From assembly GCA_035542775.1 (NCBI GenBank), contig DATKKX010000006.1, positions 1-7,858 on the forward strand: a stretch of 7,858 bases of DNA, in the 5' to 3' direction. Source of the stretch: DATKKX01 sp035542775 (GTDB lineage: Bacteria; Planctomycetota; Phycisphaerae; UBA1845; UTPLA1). Position 1 is the stretch's first letter. Each line of letters starts with the position of its first letter. The notes below the pieces were generated by a model. The model had not been told where the DNA came from. It made no database searches and saw nothing but the letters and a program-made list of their open reading frames with translations. Shown here piece by piece: positions 1-6,838 of this stretch. Both the position numbers and the translations under genes were made by a program.

Positions 1-553
1 TCCGCCATGACTCCGCGGGATCAAAGTAAAAGTACACCGACGACAGGCACGCGGGACAGGAATCGACGATCCCCACCGCCACGATGCGATCAGCCAGACG
101 ATACTCCATCTCGACCGTGTCAGTGACGGCGGCGTAAAGGAACTCCTCGAAGTCATCTCGCTCCTCGCTCATCGTTCCGTCATGGCGGCGCCGCAGGTAC
201 TCAACATAAACCCGCCACTTTTCATCGGAGGACCGCGGCTCCCCCACCGTCACTTGCACATCCCGGTTCCGCCGCGCGACCCGCCGCTGGGAACGGCTCG
301 GCCGGAATTGTTCCACCGGAATACGAATGGGCACGCACTCCCGGCACCCTTCACACCGCGGCCGATACACCAGCCTCCCGCTCCGCCGAAAGCCCATGTC
401 CATCAGGTCCTGGTAAACCGCCGCGTCCAGCCGCGCCGCGTACACCCCCTCACTGTGCGCGGTGCGATCCTCCAGGTACGGGCAGGAATAGGGACCTGTC
501 CCGTACAGCGGCAACGCCAGGGGAGGCCTTTCTCTGTTTCCTGGAGCGTCCAC
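1..553 (-). CDS. bpt: Aspartate/glutamate leucyltransferase (arginyltransferase family), C-terminus cut by window edge
   Basis: Cytoplasmic enzyme that moves an amino acid (Leu in characterised bacterial Bpt) from charged tRNA onto proteins with acidic N-termini, marking them for ClpS/ClpAP degradation. About 184 codons are present; the family usually runs to roughly 240-270 residues, so the end of the GNAT-like transferase domain lies outside the window. Visible family marks are the N-terminal CPYL with Cys24, GFRRSG (residues 54-59), the cysteine cluster C67-x2-C70-x2-C73 within YRPRCEGCRECVPIRIPV, the basic SRSQRR stretch just after it, and SSVYFYFDP near the cut end. In the family, the N-terminal cysteines are reported to matter for activity or metal/cluster binding. 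The GTG start at 553 is a choice: no ATG precedes the conserved CPYL, and no clear Shine-Dalgarno is visible, so a later TTG is possible. It is divergent from the thioredoxin gene. Family call is confident; Leu versus Arg specificity is not decided by sequence alone. Confidence 0.9.
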   Translation of the reverse strand, partial: MDAPGNRERPPLALPLYGTGPYSCPYLEDRTAHSEGVYAARLDAAVYQDLMDMGFRRSGRLVYRPRCEGCRECVPIRIPVEQFRPSRSQRRVARRNRDVQVTVGEPRSSDEKWRVYVEYLRRRHDGTMSEERDDFEEFLYAAVTDTVEMEYRLADRIVAVGIVDSCPACLSSVYFYFDPAESWR

Positions 554-560
554 GTAGAGT

Positions 561-569
561 AGGATAGCA
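561..569 (-). promoter_or_regulatory. Possible extended -10 element for bpt, leaderless geometry
   Basis: On the minus strand TGC-TATCCT reads as an extended -10 (TGn followed by TATnnT). It lies 7 nt before the GTG chosen as bpt start, so transcription would begin at or next to the start codon. No convincing -35 is seen 17 nt upstream. This would explain the missing ribosome binding site, but a nine-base match in a GC-rich gap is weak evidence. Confidence 0.28.
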
Positions 570-652
570 CGTCGTGGCCGGGCCTGCCGTGCCGTTGTGA
601 GCCCCCGGAGAAATGAACCAACGCAGCCGTATTCAAAAGAAAGGCGGATTCC

Positions 653-1741
653 ATGAACCTCTCTCGCGTCCTGTTGGCTTTGATCATCGTCACCCTGATC
701 ACCACCTCAAGCCAGGCGTCGCCGCAGGTCGGCGACAAGGCCCCGGAGGTCAAGATTGCCAAATGGATGACCAAGCAGCCGCCCTCCCTGCCGGGTGACA
801 AGGACGCCGACAAGCACGTGTTCCTCGTCGAGTTCTGGGCAACCTGGTGCGGGCCGTGCTGGAAGAGCATTCCGCACCTCAGCGAGCTGCAGAAGAAATA
901 TGAGAAAGACGGCCTCATCATCATTGGCGTGAGCAACGAGGAGCCCGAAACGATCGCCAAGTTCATCGGTTCCGAAAAGGAAGGGAAGACGATGAGCATG
1001 GACTATTTTGTCGGGGCCGACGATGAGGCCGCCACCAGCAAGGCTTGGGCCAACGACATCCTGGGCATCCCCTGGGCGTTCCTCGTCGACAAGTCCGGCG
1101 TGGTGATGTGGCAGGGCAACCCGCTGGACCCCATGTTCGACTCCCTGCTCGACAAAGTTATCGCCGGCAAGCTCGATCTCGAGGCCGCCAAGAAGATAGC
1201 AGCCAACGACAAGAAATTCACCGATCTGATGGCTGACCTCCAGACCGCTTATGCCATGCGTGACGAGGCCAAGATCTTCAGCATCATCGAGGAGCTGATC
1301 CCACTCAAGCCGATGGAGTTGCAGCCCTACATGATCAAGCGTCAGATGTTTGTCGAGTTCAAGAAAGAGGATCAGGTCCCTGCGTGGAACAACAAGGTCA
1401 TCGAGCTGTTTAAGGATCGCCCCGACAGCCTGAGCCAGATCGTCCAGGTCGAGCTGAGCAAAGAACCCTCTCAACGAGACGCCGCCCTCATGATCCACTG
1501 TACCTCACGTCTCATTGAGAGCGTCAAAGAGCCTGACGCCGAAACCCTGGCGCTGTTCGCACACGTTCAATATGAATGCGGCATGATTGACGCGGCCATC
1601 GATACGCAGACCAAAGCGGTCGCCGCCGCCACCAAGGCTATCCGCGAAGACAATCAGAAAGCGTTGGACTACTACAAATCGCTGAAGCAATACGCCAAGG
1701 ACCTTCGCCCGGTCCCCACGACGACGAAGAAGGCTTCCTGA
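653..1741 (+). CDS. Exported TlpA/ResA-like thioredoxin-fold protein with helical C-terminal extension
   Basis: Predicted thiol-disulfide oxidoreductase of the cell envelope, 362 residues. Residues 1-22 look like a Sec signal peptide (short basic start, hydrophobic core, cleavage after SSQA); there is no lipobox cysteine. The thioredoxin fold spans about 25-170: VGDKAPE entry motif, FWATWCGPCW with the redox pair C66/C69, and the cis-proline loop GIPWAF (P140). The length and the C-terminal 190 residues go beyond a plain TlpA/ResA domain (about 150-180 residues). That part is rich in Ala, Glu and Lys and predicted helical. The segment around 300-330 (LFAHVQYECGMIDAAIDTQTKAV) resembles a TPR helix pair, suggesting a protein-binding tail. 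The ATG at 653 follows AAGGCGG (641-647) at good spacing. The gene stands alone, divergent from bpt and convergent with the HEAT lipoprotein gene. Fold and active site are clear; substrate or partner is unknown. Confidence 0.88.
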   Translation: MNLSRVLLALIIVTLITTSSQASPQVGDKAPEVKIAKWMTKQPPSLPGDKDADKHVFLVEFWATWCGPCWKSIPHLSELQKKYEKDGLIIIGVSNEEPETIAKFIGSEKEGKTMSMDYFVGADDEAATSKAWANDILGIPWAFLVDKSGVVMWQGNPLDPMFDSLLDKVIAGKLDLEAAKKIAANDKKFTDLMADLQTAYAMRDEAKIFSIIEELIPLKPMELQPYMIKRQMFVEFKKEDQVPAWNNKVIELFKDRPDSLSQIVQVELSKEPSQRDAALMIHCTSRLIESVKEPDAETLALFAHVQYECGMIDAAIDTQTKAVAAATKAIREDNQKALDYYKSLKQYAKDLRPVPTTTKKAS

Positions 1742-1794
1742 TCCGCCCCGTTCCGGCCTGCGATCCGACCCCCGCGCCGGCGTCTCCTTGATCC

Positions 1795-1812
1795 GAGCTC
1801 AGGCCGGAGCTC
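1795..1812. terminator. Weak stem-loop between convergent genes
   Basis: Two GAGCTC hexamers (1795-1800 and 1807-1812) can pair around a 6-nt loop in the 101-bp gap between the convergent thioredoxin and HEAT lipoprotein genes. The position suits a shared bidirectional terminator, but there is no T-run on either strand and the stem is only 6 bp. Confidence 0.2.
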
Positions 1813-1842
1813 TGCGCGCCGCAAGAGGTCGCTCAGGGTTCT

Positions 1843-4800
1843 TTAGGGCTCCCCTGCGCCGCCGGCACTGCCGGCCAACGCCCGTGGCGCGGCTTTCCGG
1901 GCCGCCGTCGCGGATGGTGATTTGCCGTCCGCTTCGCCGATCCGGTCAAGTGACATGGTCACGGCACGCCGCACGGCCGCGCTGCGGTGCCTCTGCAGCT
2001 CCCGCAGCGCCTGCCGCGATTCGGCCGCCTGCGGCCCGATCCGTCCCAGGGCCTCCACGCAGGCCACGATGACCGGCTCGCTCTCATCGCTCAGCCGCGC
2101 TACCAGGGCCGGTGTCGCAACGGCCGCGGCCTTTCCCATCCGCCCCAGCGCCGCCGCTGCGCGCCGCCGGACGAATGGATCCCGATCGTCGAGCGCTACG
2201 CACAATCTCGGCACCGCCTCGCCCGCTGCCGGTCCGATTGCGCCCAACGCGTCAATCACCGCGGCCACTACCGCCTTGTCACGCCCCGCCAGCAGCTCGG
2301 TCAGAACAGGCACGGCCGGCTGTGCCAGAGGGCCCAGCCTTTGCAGGGCCTCACATGCCGCCAGCCGCGTCGCCCGCTCATCGGTCAGCAGGATGGTCCC
2401 CAGCGAAAGAACGAAGGATGCCGGCCTCCGGCTCGACAGCGCCAGCGCGAAGGCGGGCCAGATGCGGTCCTGCGATCGTTCCGCCCGGCTGGCTGTCTCC
2501 AGCAGGCCCTGGACCTCCGCCTGCGAGGAGCCCAGCCGCCCCAACGCCTCCGCCACGCGATCACGCACGTTGGGATCTTCGTCCTTCAGCAGCGCCGCCA
2601 ATGCGGCGATACACCCGCTGTCATTGGAGCCGATCAAGCCGAGTGCCACCGCTGCCTGGCACCGAACCTCCGCGTTCTCATCCCGCATCGCCTGAATCAA
2701 CGCCGGCGCCGCCGGCCGCGCGATGGCCCCGATCCGCCCCAGCGCATCCGCCGCTTGCTGCCGCACGTGCGCCTCGCAATGCTGCAGAGCATTCACCAGC
2801 GCCGGCACCGCCGGAGCCGCCGCCGGGCCCATCCGGCCCAGGGCCCGGGCCGCGCCGCTCGTTGGGTCGTCCAGCAGTTCGACCAGCGGCACGATCGCCC
2901 CGGCCGCCCTCTCCCCCATCCGACCCAGCGTCGCCGCGGCCTCGTAGCGCCTTCGCGGATTGGTGCTGCGCAGGACTCCCGTCCACGTCCGCACAATGGC
3001 CTCCGTCACCACGTCGCTGTCCGGCGCGATCCGCTCCAGCGCGCTTGTCGCCGCCTCTCGAAGCTCCCAGTTTTCTCCCGCCATCGCTTCGATCAGGCAC
3101 GGCACCGCCGCGCTGGCATCCGCGCCGATCTGCCCCAGAGCGCCGGCCGCGTCCAACTGCATCTCCAGCGAAGACGCCCGCAGCAGGTCGGTCAACGCCG
3201 GCACCGCGTCGCCGCCCATTTCCTGCAGGCCCTCGCGTATCGTGCGATACTCTCGCAGGACCGCGTCCGACTCCAACATCTCGCTCTCCGCGTCCACGTT
3301 GGCTTGCTCGACATACCGCGGCTGAGACAAGCCCTTCCCGTCTGCCTCCGTACCGGCAACCATCACGACGCGAAGCGGCGAAGGATCTTCCACCACCTCC
3401 GGCTCGCCGTCATCTCTCAGTTGCACGACCCTCCGCCGATACGCCGCCGGAGTCCGGTTCTCTCCCGCCCGGCGCGATGCGTTGGCGATGTTCTCCCCCA
3501 ACACATCCAGCCGCTTTCGCAGGAACTTGAGGTACTGAACCAACGACGCGGCCGTCTCCGGGTTGCGCTGCAATTCCACGCCGTTCGGCCCGACCCACAC
3601 GTCCGTGCCCCGGACTCGCAGGAAGGTAAGCAACGTCGGCTCGGTCGCGTCATACCGCGCCTCCGCCGCACGCAGCAGAATTGTGGACGAACTCTTCCCA
3701 TGTCCTCGCACGGCCGCCTGCGCCAGAGGGTGACCCTCCCCCGGACGAACCGCCGAAACGGACGAGTTCTCCAACTCCGCCATCATGGCCAGCATGAGTT
3801 GCCGGGCATCCTCCAGAACGCACAGCCGCGACCAGTTTTCGACGGCGTTGACGTTGCTGCCCTCGACGCTGCCCTGCTGAAGCGAGCCGAACATGCCCTC
3901 ACCCGGACTACCCTCCATCGCCACACCCGCCTCGGGCGTTCGGATGAAGAAACCCGGCTTCGGCGAGGCCAGTCGCTCCGGATGCTCGAACCACGCCAGG
4001 CTGATTCGCCCGCGCTCACCAAGACGCTCCACGGCCTTGCTGCGGGCGAGCACCGCCCCACCACTGCCGACCGCCACCTGCGTCGCGTCCGGTGGCAGAA
4101 TGATCTGCGGAACCAGTGACGCCCACGGCATCATTCGCGAAACCAGCACGCCGTCCTTTCGCATCTTGAGCCGGCCGTCGCGCGTGTACACCCGCCGCTG
4201 CTGCTGCCCGTCCGGGTACTCCAGAACAAACAGCCCCTTGCCCCGGATCGCCAGATCCAGCGCCTGACCGGTCTGACTCACGGCCCCCTCGGTGAAATCC
4301 AGCAAGATCCCGCTGCCCGGTCCGAACAGCGTCGCGGGCGACCCGGAGGCGATCAACCGCTCGATCTCACCCATTCCCGCCCGCTGACCGGCCACCTTCT
4401 GCGTCAGCAGATTCCCGCGGACTCGTTCGATCGCCTCGTGAATCGGCGGGAGCGCGTCGCGCAGGGCCGGCTTGATTCCATCCGCCCGGCTGGACTCCAC
4501 CAGCAAATACGAATCCTGCCGCCGCACCTTCAGCCCGCTGTACGCCAGAATGGCGGCCGGCCATTCGCCGTTGCCCAGCAGGACGGTATCCAACCGCAAC
4601 AAGGGACGCGACGATGCTGTGGCCACCGACGACACCGCCAGCCGCGCCGTTTGGGGGTCCACGCGCTTGGCATCGGTCAACGCCCGGCGAGCCCAGTCCT
4701 CCGGCGTGCGAGTCGCCTCGCATGCCTCCGCCTTCTCTCCGGCGGCGACGACTTCCGGCCGTTCCGGCATAGTCTTCACCGCCTTCGGACCCGGCGCCTG

Positions 4801-4860
4801 GCAAGTCAGGCTCGAACAACACGCCACCAACAAGACCATCAGTCTTCTGCTGCTCATCAT
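1843..4860 (-). CDS. Predicted lipoprotein fusing FlgG-like and FlgC-like flagellar rod modules to HEAT repeats
   Basis: 1005 residues, mosaic. Residues 1-14 are a lipoprotein signal (basic MMSSRR, then LVAC lipobox with Cys14), implying a membrane-tethered, extracytoplasmic protein. Residues 55-135 are unrecognised. About 140-365 match FlgG/FlgF: GQALDLAIRGKGLFVL (198-213), YTRDGRLKMRKDGVLV (225-240), IILPPDAT (253-260), and the C-terminal signature QGSVEGSNVNAVENW (329-343). About 446-548 match FlgC: LDVLGENIANASRRAGENRT (451-470), AYRRRVVQL (473-481), EDPSPLRVV (491-499), YVEQANVDAESEML (516-529). About 550-977 hold HEAT repeats ending in ALGRIG-type motifs. These lie at 574, 607, 644, 673, 706, 739, 772, a degenerate one at 805, then 838, 871, 904, 937 and 970, almost all 33 residues apart. 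The start at 4860 is preferred over one 14 codons upstream because it gives a proper lipoprotein signal and has GGAG 5 nt ahead. It is transcribed alone, with no flagellar neighbours in the window. Family matches are by eye; function is unknown. Confidence 0.85.
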   Translation of the reverse strand: MMSSRRLMVLLVACCSSLTCQAPGPKAVKTMPERPEVVAAGEKAEACEATRTPEDWARRALTDAKRVDPQTARLAVSSVATASSRPLLRLDTVLLGNGEWPAAILAYSGLKVRRQDSYLLVESSRADGIKPALRDALPPIHEAIERVRGNLLTQKVAGQRAGMGEIERLIASGSPATLFGPGSGILLDFTEGAVSQTGQALDLAIRGKGLFVLEYPDGQQQRRVYTRDGRLKMRKDGVLVSRMMPWASLVPQIILPPDATQVAVGSGGAVLARSKAVERLGERGRISLAWFEHPERLASPKPGFFIRTPEAGVAMEGSPGEGMFGSLQQGSVEGSNVNAVENWSRLCVLEDARQLMLAMMAELENSSVSAVRPGEGHPLAQAAVRGHGKSSSTILLRAAEARYDATEPTLLTFLRVRGTDVWVGPNGVELQRNPETAASLVQYLKFLRKRLDVLGENIANASRRAGENRTPAAYRRRVVQLRDDGEPEVVEDPSPLRVVMVAGTEADGKGLSQPRYVEQANVDAESEMLESDAVLREYRTIREGLQEMGGDAVPALTDLLRASSLEMQLDAAGALGQIGADASAAVPCLIEAMAGENWELREAATSALERIAPDSDVVTEAIVRTWTGVLRSTNPRRRYEAAATLGRMGERAAGAIVPLVELLDDPTSGAARALGRMGPAAAPAVPALVNALQHCEAHVRQQAADALGRIGAIARPAAPALIQAMRDENAEVRCQAAVALGLIGSNDSGCIAALAALLKDEDPNVRDRVAEALGRLGSSQAEVQGLLETASRAERSQDRIWPAFALALSSRRPASFVLSLGTILLTDERATRLAACEALQRLGPLAQPAVPVLTELLAGRDKAVVAAVIDALGAIGPAAGEAVPRLCVALDDRDPFVRRRAAAALGRMGKAAAVATPALVARLSDESEPVIVACVEALGRIGPQAAESRQALRELQRHRSAAVRRAVTMSLDRIGEADGKSPSATAARKAAPRALAGSAGGAGEP

Positions 4861-5031
4861 GTCAGCTCCGTCCCTGGTTATGCCGAAGCGGGCGGACCAC
4901 ACGCCTGCCCAAAGCCCGGTCGGCCCCGGCGCGGTGTCAGCGCTCCCCGTTTCCCTGCATCAGCACTTGAACATCGGCGACTTGCGCAGCCCCTCCCCAA
5001 GCCTGCTCTGCCAAAATCCGCCCCCCATCAC

Positions 5032-5068
5032 GGGTGGCACGGGCAAAGCCCCTTGGCCCGTGCCACCC
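5032..5068. repeat. REP-like palindrome with 13-bp perfect arms
   Basis: GGGTGGCACGGGC (5032-5044) and its exact reverse complement GCCCGTGCCACCC (5056-5068) enclose AAAGCCCCTTG. Within that loop AAG and CTT can pair too, after an A/G mismatch, so the whole 37 nt folds into one long hairpin. No T-run follows, so it is not a classical intrinsic terminator. From memory, GTGGCACGGGC palindromes recur between genes in planctomycete genomes; a dispersed repetitive extragenic palindrome is the best call, though this window shows only one copy. Confidence 0.7.
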
Positions 5069-5219
5069 CCCAGTACAGTCGCTTGGCAGGTGTACTCGCC
5101 CTCTCAACGGCAGTCCGCCGCGCGGGCTGGCCACCTCATGCGGGCAGAATCCCAGCCGTTAACCGCATTATCAATGCTGCCAACCGCGATCTACACCTCG
5201 TCCGGCCCGCTCCACTCAG

Positions 5220-5237
5220 GCCGACGAGGGCGTCGGC
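5220..5237. repeat. Short stem-loop upstream of the hydrolase gene
   Basis: GCCGACG (5220-5226) and CGTCGGC (5231-5237) form a perfect 7-bp stem with an AGGG loop, ending about 68 bp before the hydrolase start. It could be an operator-like dyad, a structured leader element, or chance in GC-rich DNA. Confidence 0.4.
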
Positions 5238-5305
5238 ACCACCACTCCGCGCCAAGCTGATATCCCTGCCTCTTTCAGCTAAACTGCCTCGCCTGGAGAC
5301 CCCCG

Positions 5306-6196
5306 ATGACGGCCGACGCGCCTGCGACTCCCATCCCAAGCAAGCTCTCCCCACGCCGGCGCCTGCTGCGAATCGCCGTCGTCGTCGCCATCTTCTACGC
5401 CGCCTGGTGCACAGCCATGTACTTCTATCAGGATCAGCTCCTCTTCCCCGCCAACATGGCCCCGCCGCCGCTCCCGCTCGGCTATCAGGGCAAGACCACC
5501 ATCGAGTTCAAGCTCGACCTCCCCACCGGCGGCAGCGTCCTGGCGTGGTTCCTCCCCGCGCCAGGCGTCTCGCCCGATTCCCCCGCGCCGGTCGTCGTCT
5601 TCTTCCACGGCAACGCCGAGATCATCGACCACCAGCACGAGATGGTCGAAGGCTACCACCGCCTCGGCTGCTCGATCCTGCTGCCCGAATACCGCGGCTA
5701 CGGCCGCGCTGCGGGCAAGCCCAGCGAGGATGCCATCGTCGCCGACTCGGTCTACTTCTACGACGAGCTGCTCAAACGCCCCGAAGTCGACGGCAACCGC
5801 ATCGCCATCCACGGCCGCTCACTCGGCGGCGGACCGGCCGCCCAGCTCGCCGCCCGGCGAACGCCCCGCGCCCTGATCCTCGAATCGACATTCTCCAGCG
5901 TCGCCGACATGGCCGCGCTGTACTACTGCCCGTCCTTCCTCGCCAGGAACCCCTTCCACACCGACCGCGTGCTCCAATCCCTCGACGTGCCCGTGCTGAT
6001 CTTCCACGGCACAGAAGACGACCTCATCCCCGTCGCGCACGGCCGCCGCCTCCGCGACCTCGCCCGCCGCGGCAAGTACGTCGAGTACAACTGCCGCCAC
6101 AACGACTTCCCCGGCGACGGCAGCGCCGCCGCGTACTGGAACGAAATCGACGCCTTCCTCCGCCGCTCCGGCGTCATCGAGGCCTCCGCACCATGA
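5306..6196 (+). CDS. Membrane-anchored alpha/beta hydrolase (ABHD13/BEM46-like)
   Basis: Serine hydrolase of 296 residues, likely an esterase, acylhydrolase or peptidase; substrate unknown. Residues 21-40 form one hydrophobic segment after a basic PRRRLLR, with no cleavage site or lipobox, so I read it as a signal anchor with the catalytic domain outside the cytoplasmic membrane. QLLFPA (44-49) right after the anchor is typical of this subfamily. Catalytic marks: oxyanion-region HGNAE (101-105), nucleophile elbow GRSLGG with S172, the acid in HGTEDDLIP (D238 or D239), and H265 in CRHNDF. The length matches single-domain members of the family. The ATG at 5306 has GGAG at 5295-5298, 7 nt ahead. 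The stop overlaps the purN start (ATGA, 6193-6196), so the two are probably cotranscribed and translationally coupled, although no functional link between the proteins is obvious. Confidence 0.88.
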   Translation: MTADAPATPIPSKLSPRRRLLRIAVVVAIFYAAWCTAMYFYQDQLLFPANMAPPPLPLGYQGKTTIEFKLDLPTGGSVLAWFLPAPGVSPDSPAPVVVFFHGNAEIIDHQHEMVEGYHRLGCSILLPEYRGYGRAAGKPSEDAIVADSVYFYDELLKRPEVDGNRIAIHGRSLGGGPAAQLAARRTPRALILESTFSSVADMAALYYCPSFLARNPFHTDRVLQSLDVPVLIFHGTEDDLIPVAHGRRLRDLARRGKYVEYNCRHNDFPGDGSAAAYWNEIDAFLRRSGVIEASAP

Positions 6197-6807
6197 CCAA
6201 GAAGCAACCCAAGAACCGTCCCTTCCGCATCGCCGTCCTGATCTCCGGCGAGGGCACCAGCCTTCAGAACCTCATCGACCGCATCGCCGACGGCCGCCTG
6301 CCGGGCATCGAGATCTCCGTCGTGATTTCCTCCCGATCGAACGTCGGCGGCGTCGCCCGCGCCCAGAAGGCCGGCCTGCCCGTCGACGTCATCCGCGTGA
6401 AGGACCTGCCCGACATCGACAAGTTCAGCGACCACGTCGCCCTCACGCTGGACGTGTATGCCGTGGACCTCGTGGTCCAGGCGGGCTGGCTGTGCTACTG
6501 GCGAATCCCTCATCGCTGGCTCGGCCGCGTCATCAACATCCACCCCGCCCTTCTCCCCAAGTACGGGGGCAAAGGCTTCTACGGCCATCATGTCCATGAG
6601 GCCGTCCTCGCCGCCGGCGACAAAGTGAGCGGCGCCACCGTCCACTGGGTGGACAACGAATACGACCACGGCCAGATCATTTTGCAGAAGGAATGCCCCG
6701 TTGACCCCGCCGACACCCCCGACACGCTGGCCGCCCGTGTCCAAGCCCTCGAGCGCGAACTGCTGCCGGCGGCGATTATGCAAATCCGCGACGCCAAGCA
6801 GAAGTGA
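6193..6807 (+). CDS. purN: Phosphoribosylglycinamide formyltransferase (GART)
   Basis: Cytoplasmic enzyme of de novo purine synthesis that transfers the formyl group from 10-formyl-tetrahydrofolate to GAR, giving FGAR. 204 residues, full length. Phosphate-binding start: RIAVLISGEGTSLQNLID (12-29). Catalytic block: INIHPALLPKYGGKGFYG (114-131) with N115 and H117, then SGATVHWVDNEYDHGQIILQ (146-165), where D158 aligns with the catalytic Asp of E. coli PurN. The stretch between His and Asp is 5 residues longer than in E. coli because of the GGKGFYG loop, a variant seen in many bacterial PurNs. The start at 6193 fits the family N-terminus and sits in a 4-nt ATGA overlap with the hydrolase stop. 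The same frame stays open far upstream inside the hydrolase gene, but that part shows no homology. No purM or purH is near. The stop is followed within 31 bp by a tandem-repeat tract. Confidence 0.95.
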   Translation: MTKKQPKNRPFRIAVLISGEGTSLQNLIDRIADGRLPGIEISVVISSRSNVGGVARAQKAGLPVDVIRVKDLPDIDKFSDHVALTLDVYAVDLVVQAGWLCYWRIPHRWLGRVINIHPALLPKYGGKGFYGHHVHEAVLAAGDKVSGATVHWVDNEYDHGQIILQKECPVDPADTPDTLAARVQALERELLPAAIMQIRDAKQK

Positions 6808-6838
6808 TCTTGTGCAGCCACGCGCTGCGGCAACTCAG

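Larger units (their letters stand above)
4861..5305. other. Divergent intergenic region, 445 bp, no gene seen
   Basis: Lies between the start of the HEAT lipoprotein gene (minus) and the start of the hydrolase gene (plus), so it should hold both promoters. Open frames crossing it are GC-driven and match nothing I recognise. Apart from the two stem-loops listed separately I see no convincing -35/-10 pair; TAAACT at 5280-5285, about 20 bp before the hydrolase ATG, is a possible -10 without a matching -35. Confidence 0.6.

Noticed and set aside
403..999. 198-codon minus-strand frame overlapping the bpt start and the thioredoxin gene
   Set aside because: It covers the bpt N-terminus in the wrong frame and shows no motifs; shadow frame.
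1987..4119. 710-codon open frame on the plus strand opposite the HEAT lipoprotein gene
   Set aside because: Arg/Pro/His-rich composition without motifs, and exactly antisense to a gene with clear domain signatures; it is open because of GC-rich codon bias.
5257..5285. CTGATA and TAAACT with 17-bp spacing as a promoter for the hydrolase operon
   Set aside because: The -35 match is poor; kept only as a remark under the intergenic region.
4438..6192. Upstream part of a 789-codon open frame that ends as PurN, suggesting a large fusion protein
   Set aside because: Everything before 6193 is Arg/Pro/His-rich with no homology and overlaps the hydrolase gene out of frame. PurN has its own ATG at the family N-terminus.
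6814..6828. GCAGC/GCTGC stem after purN as terminator
   Set aside because: Only 5 bp and no T-run.
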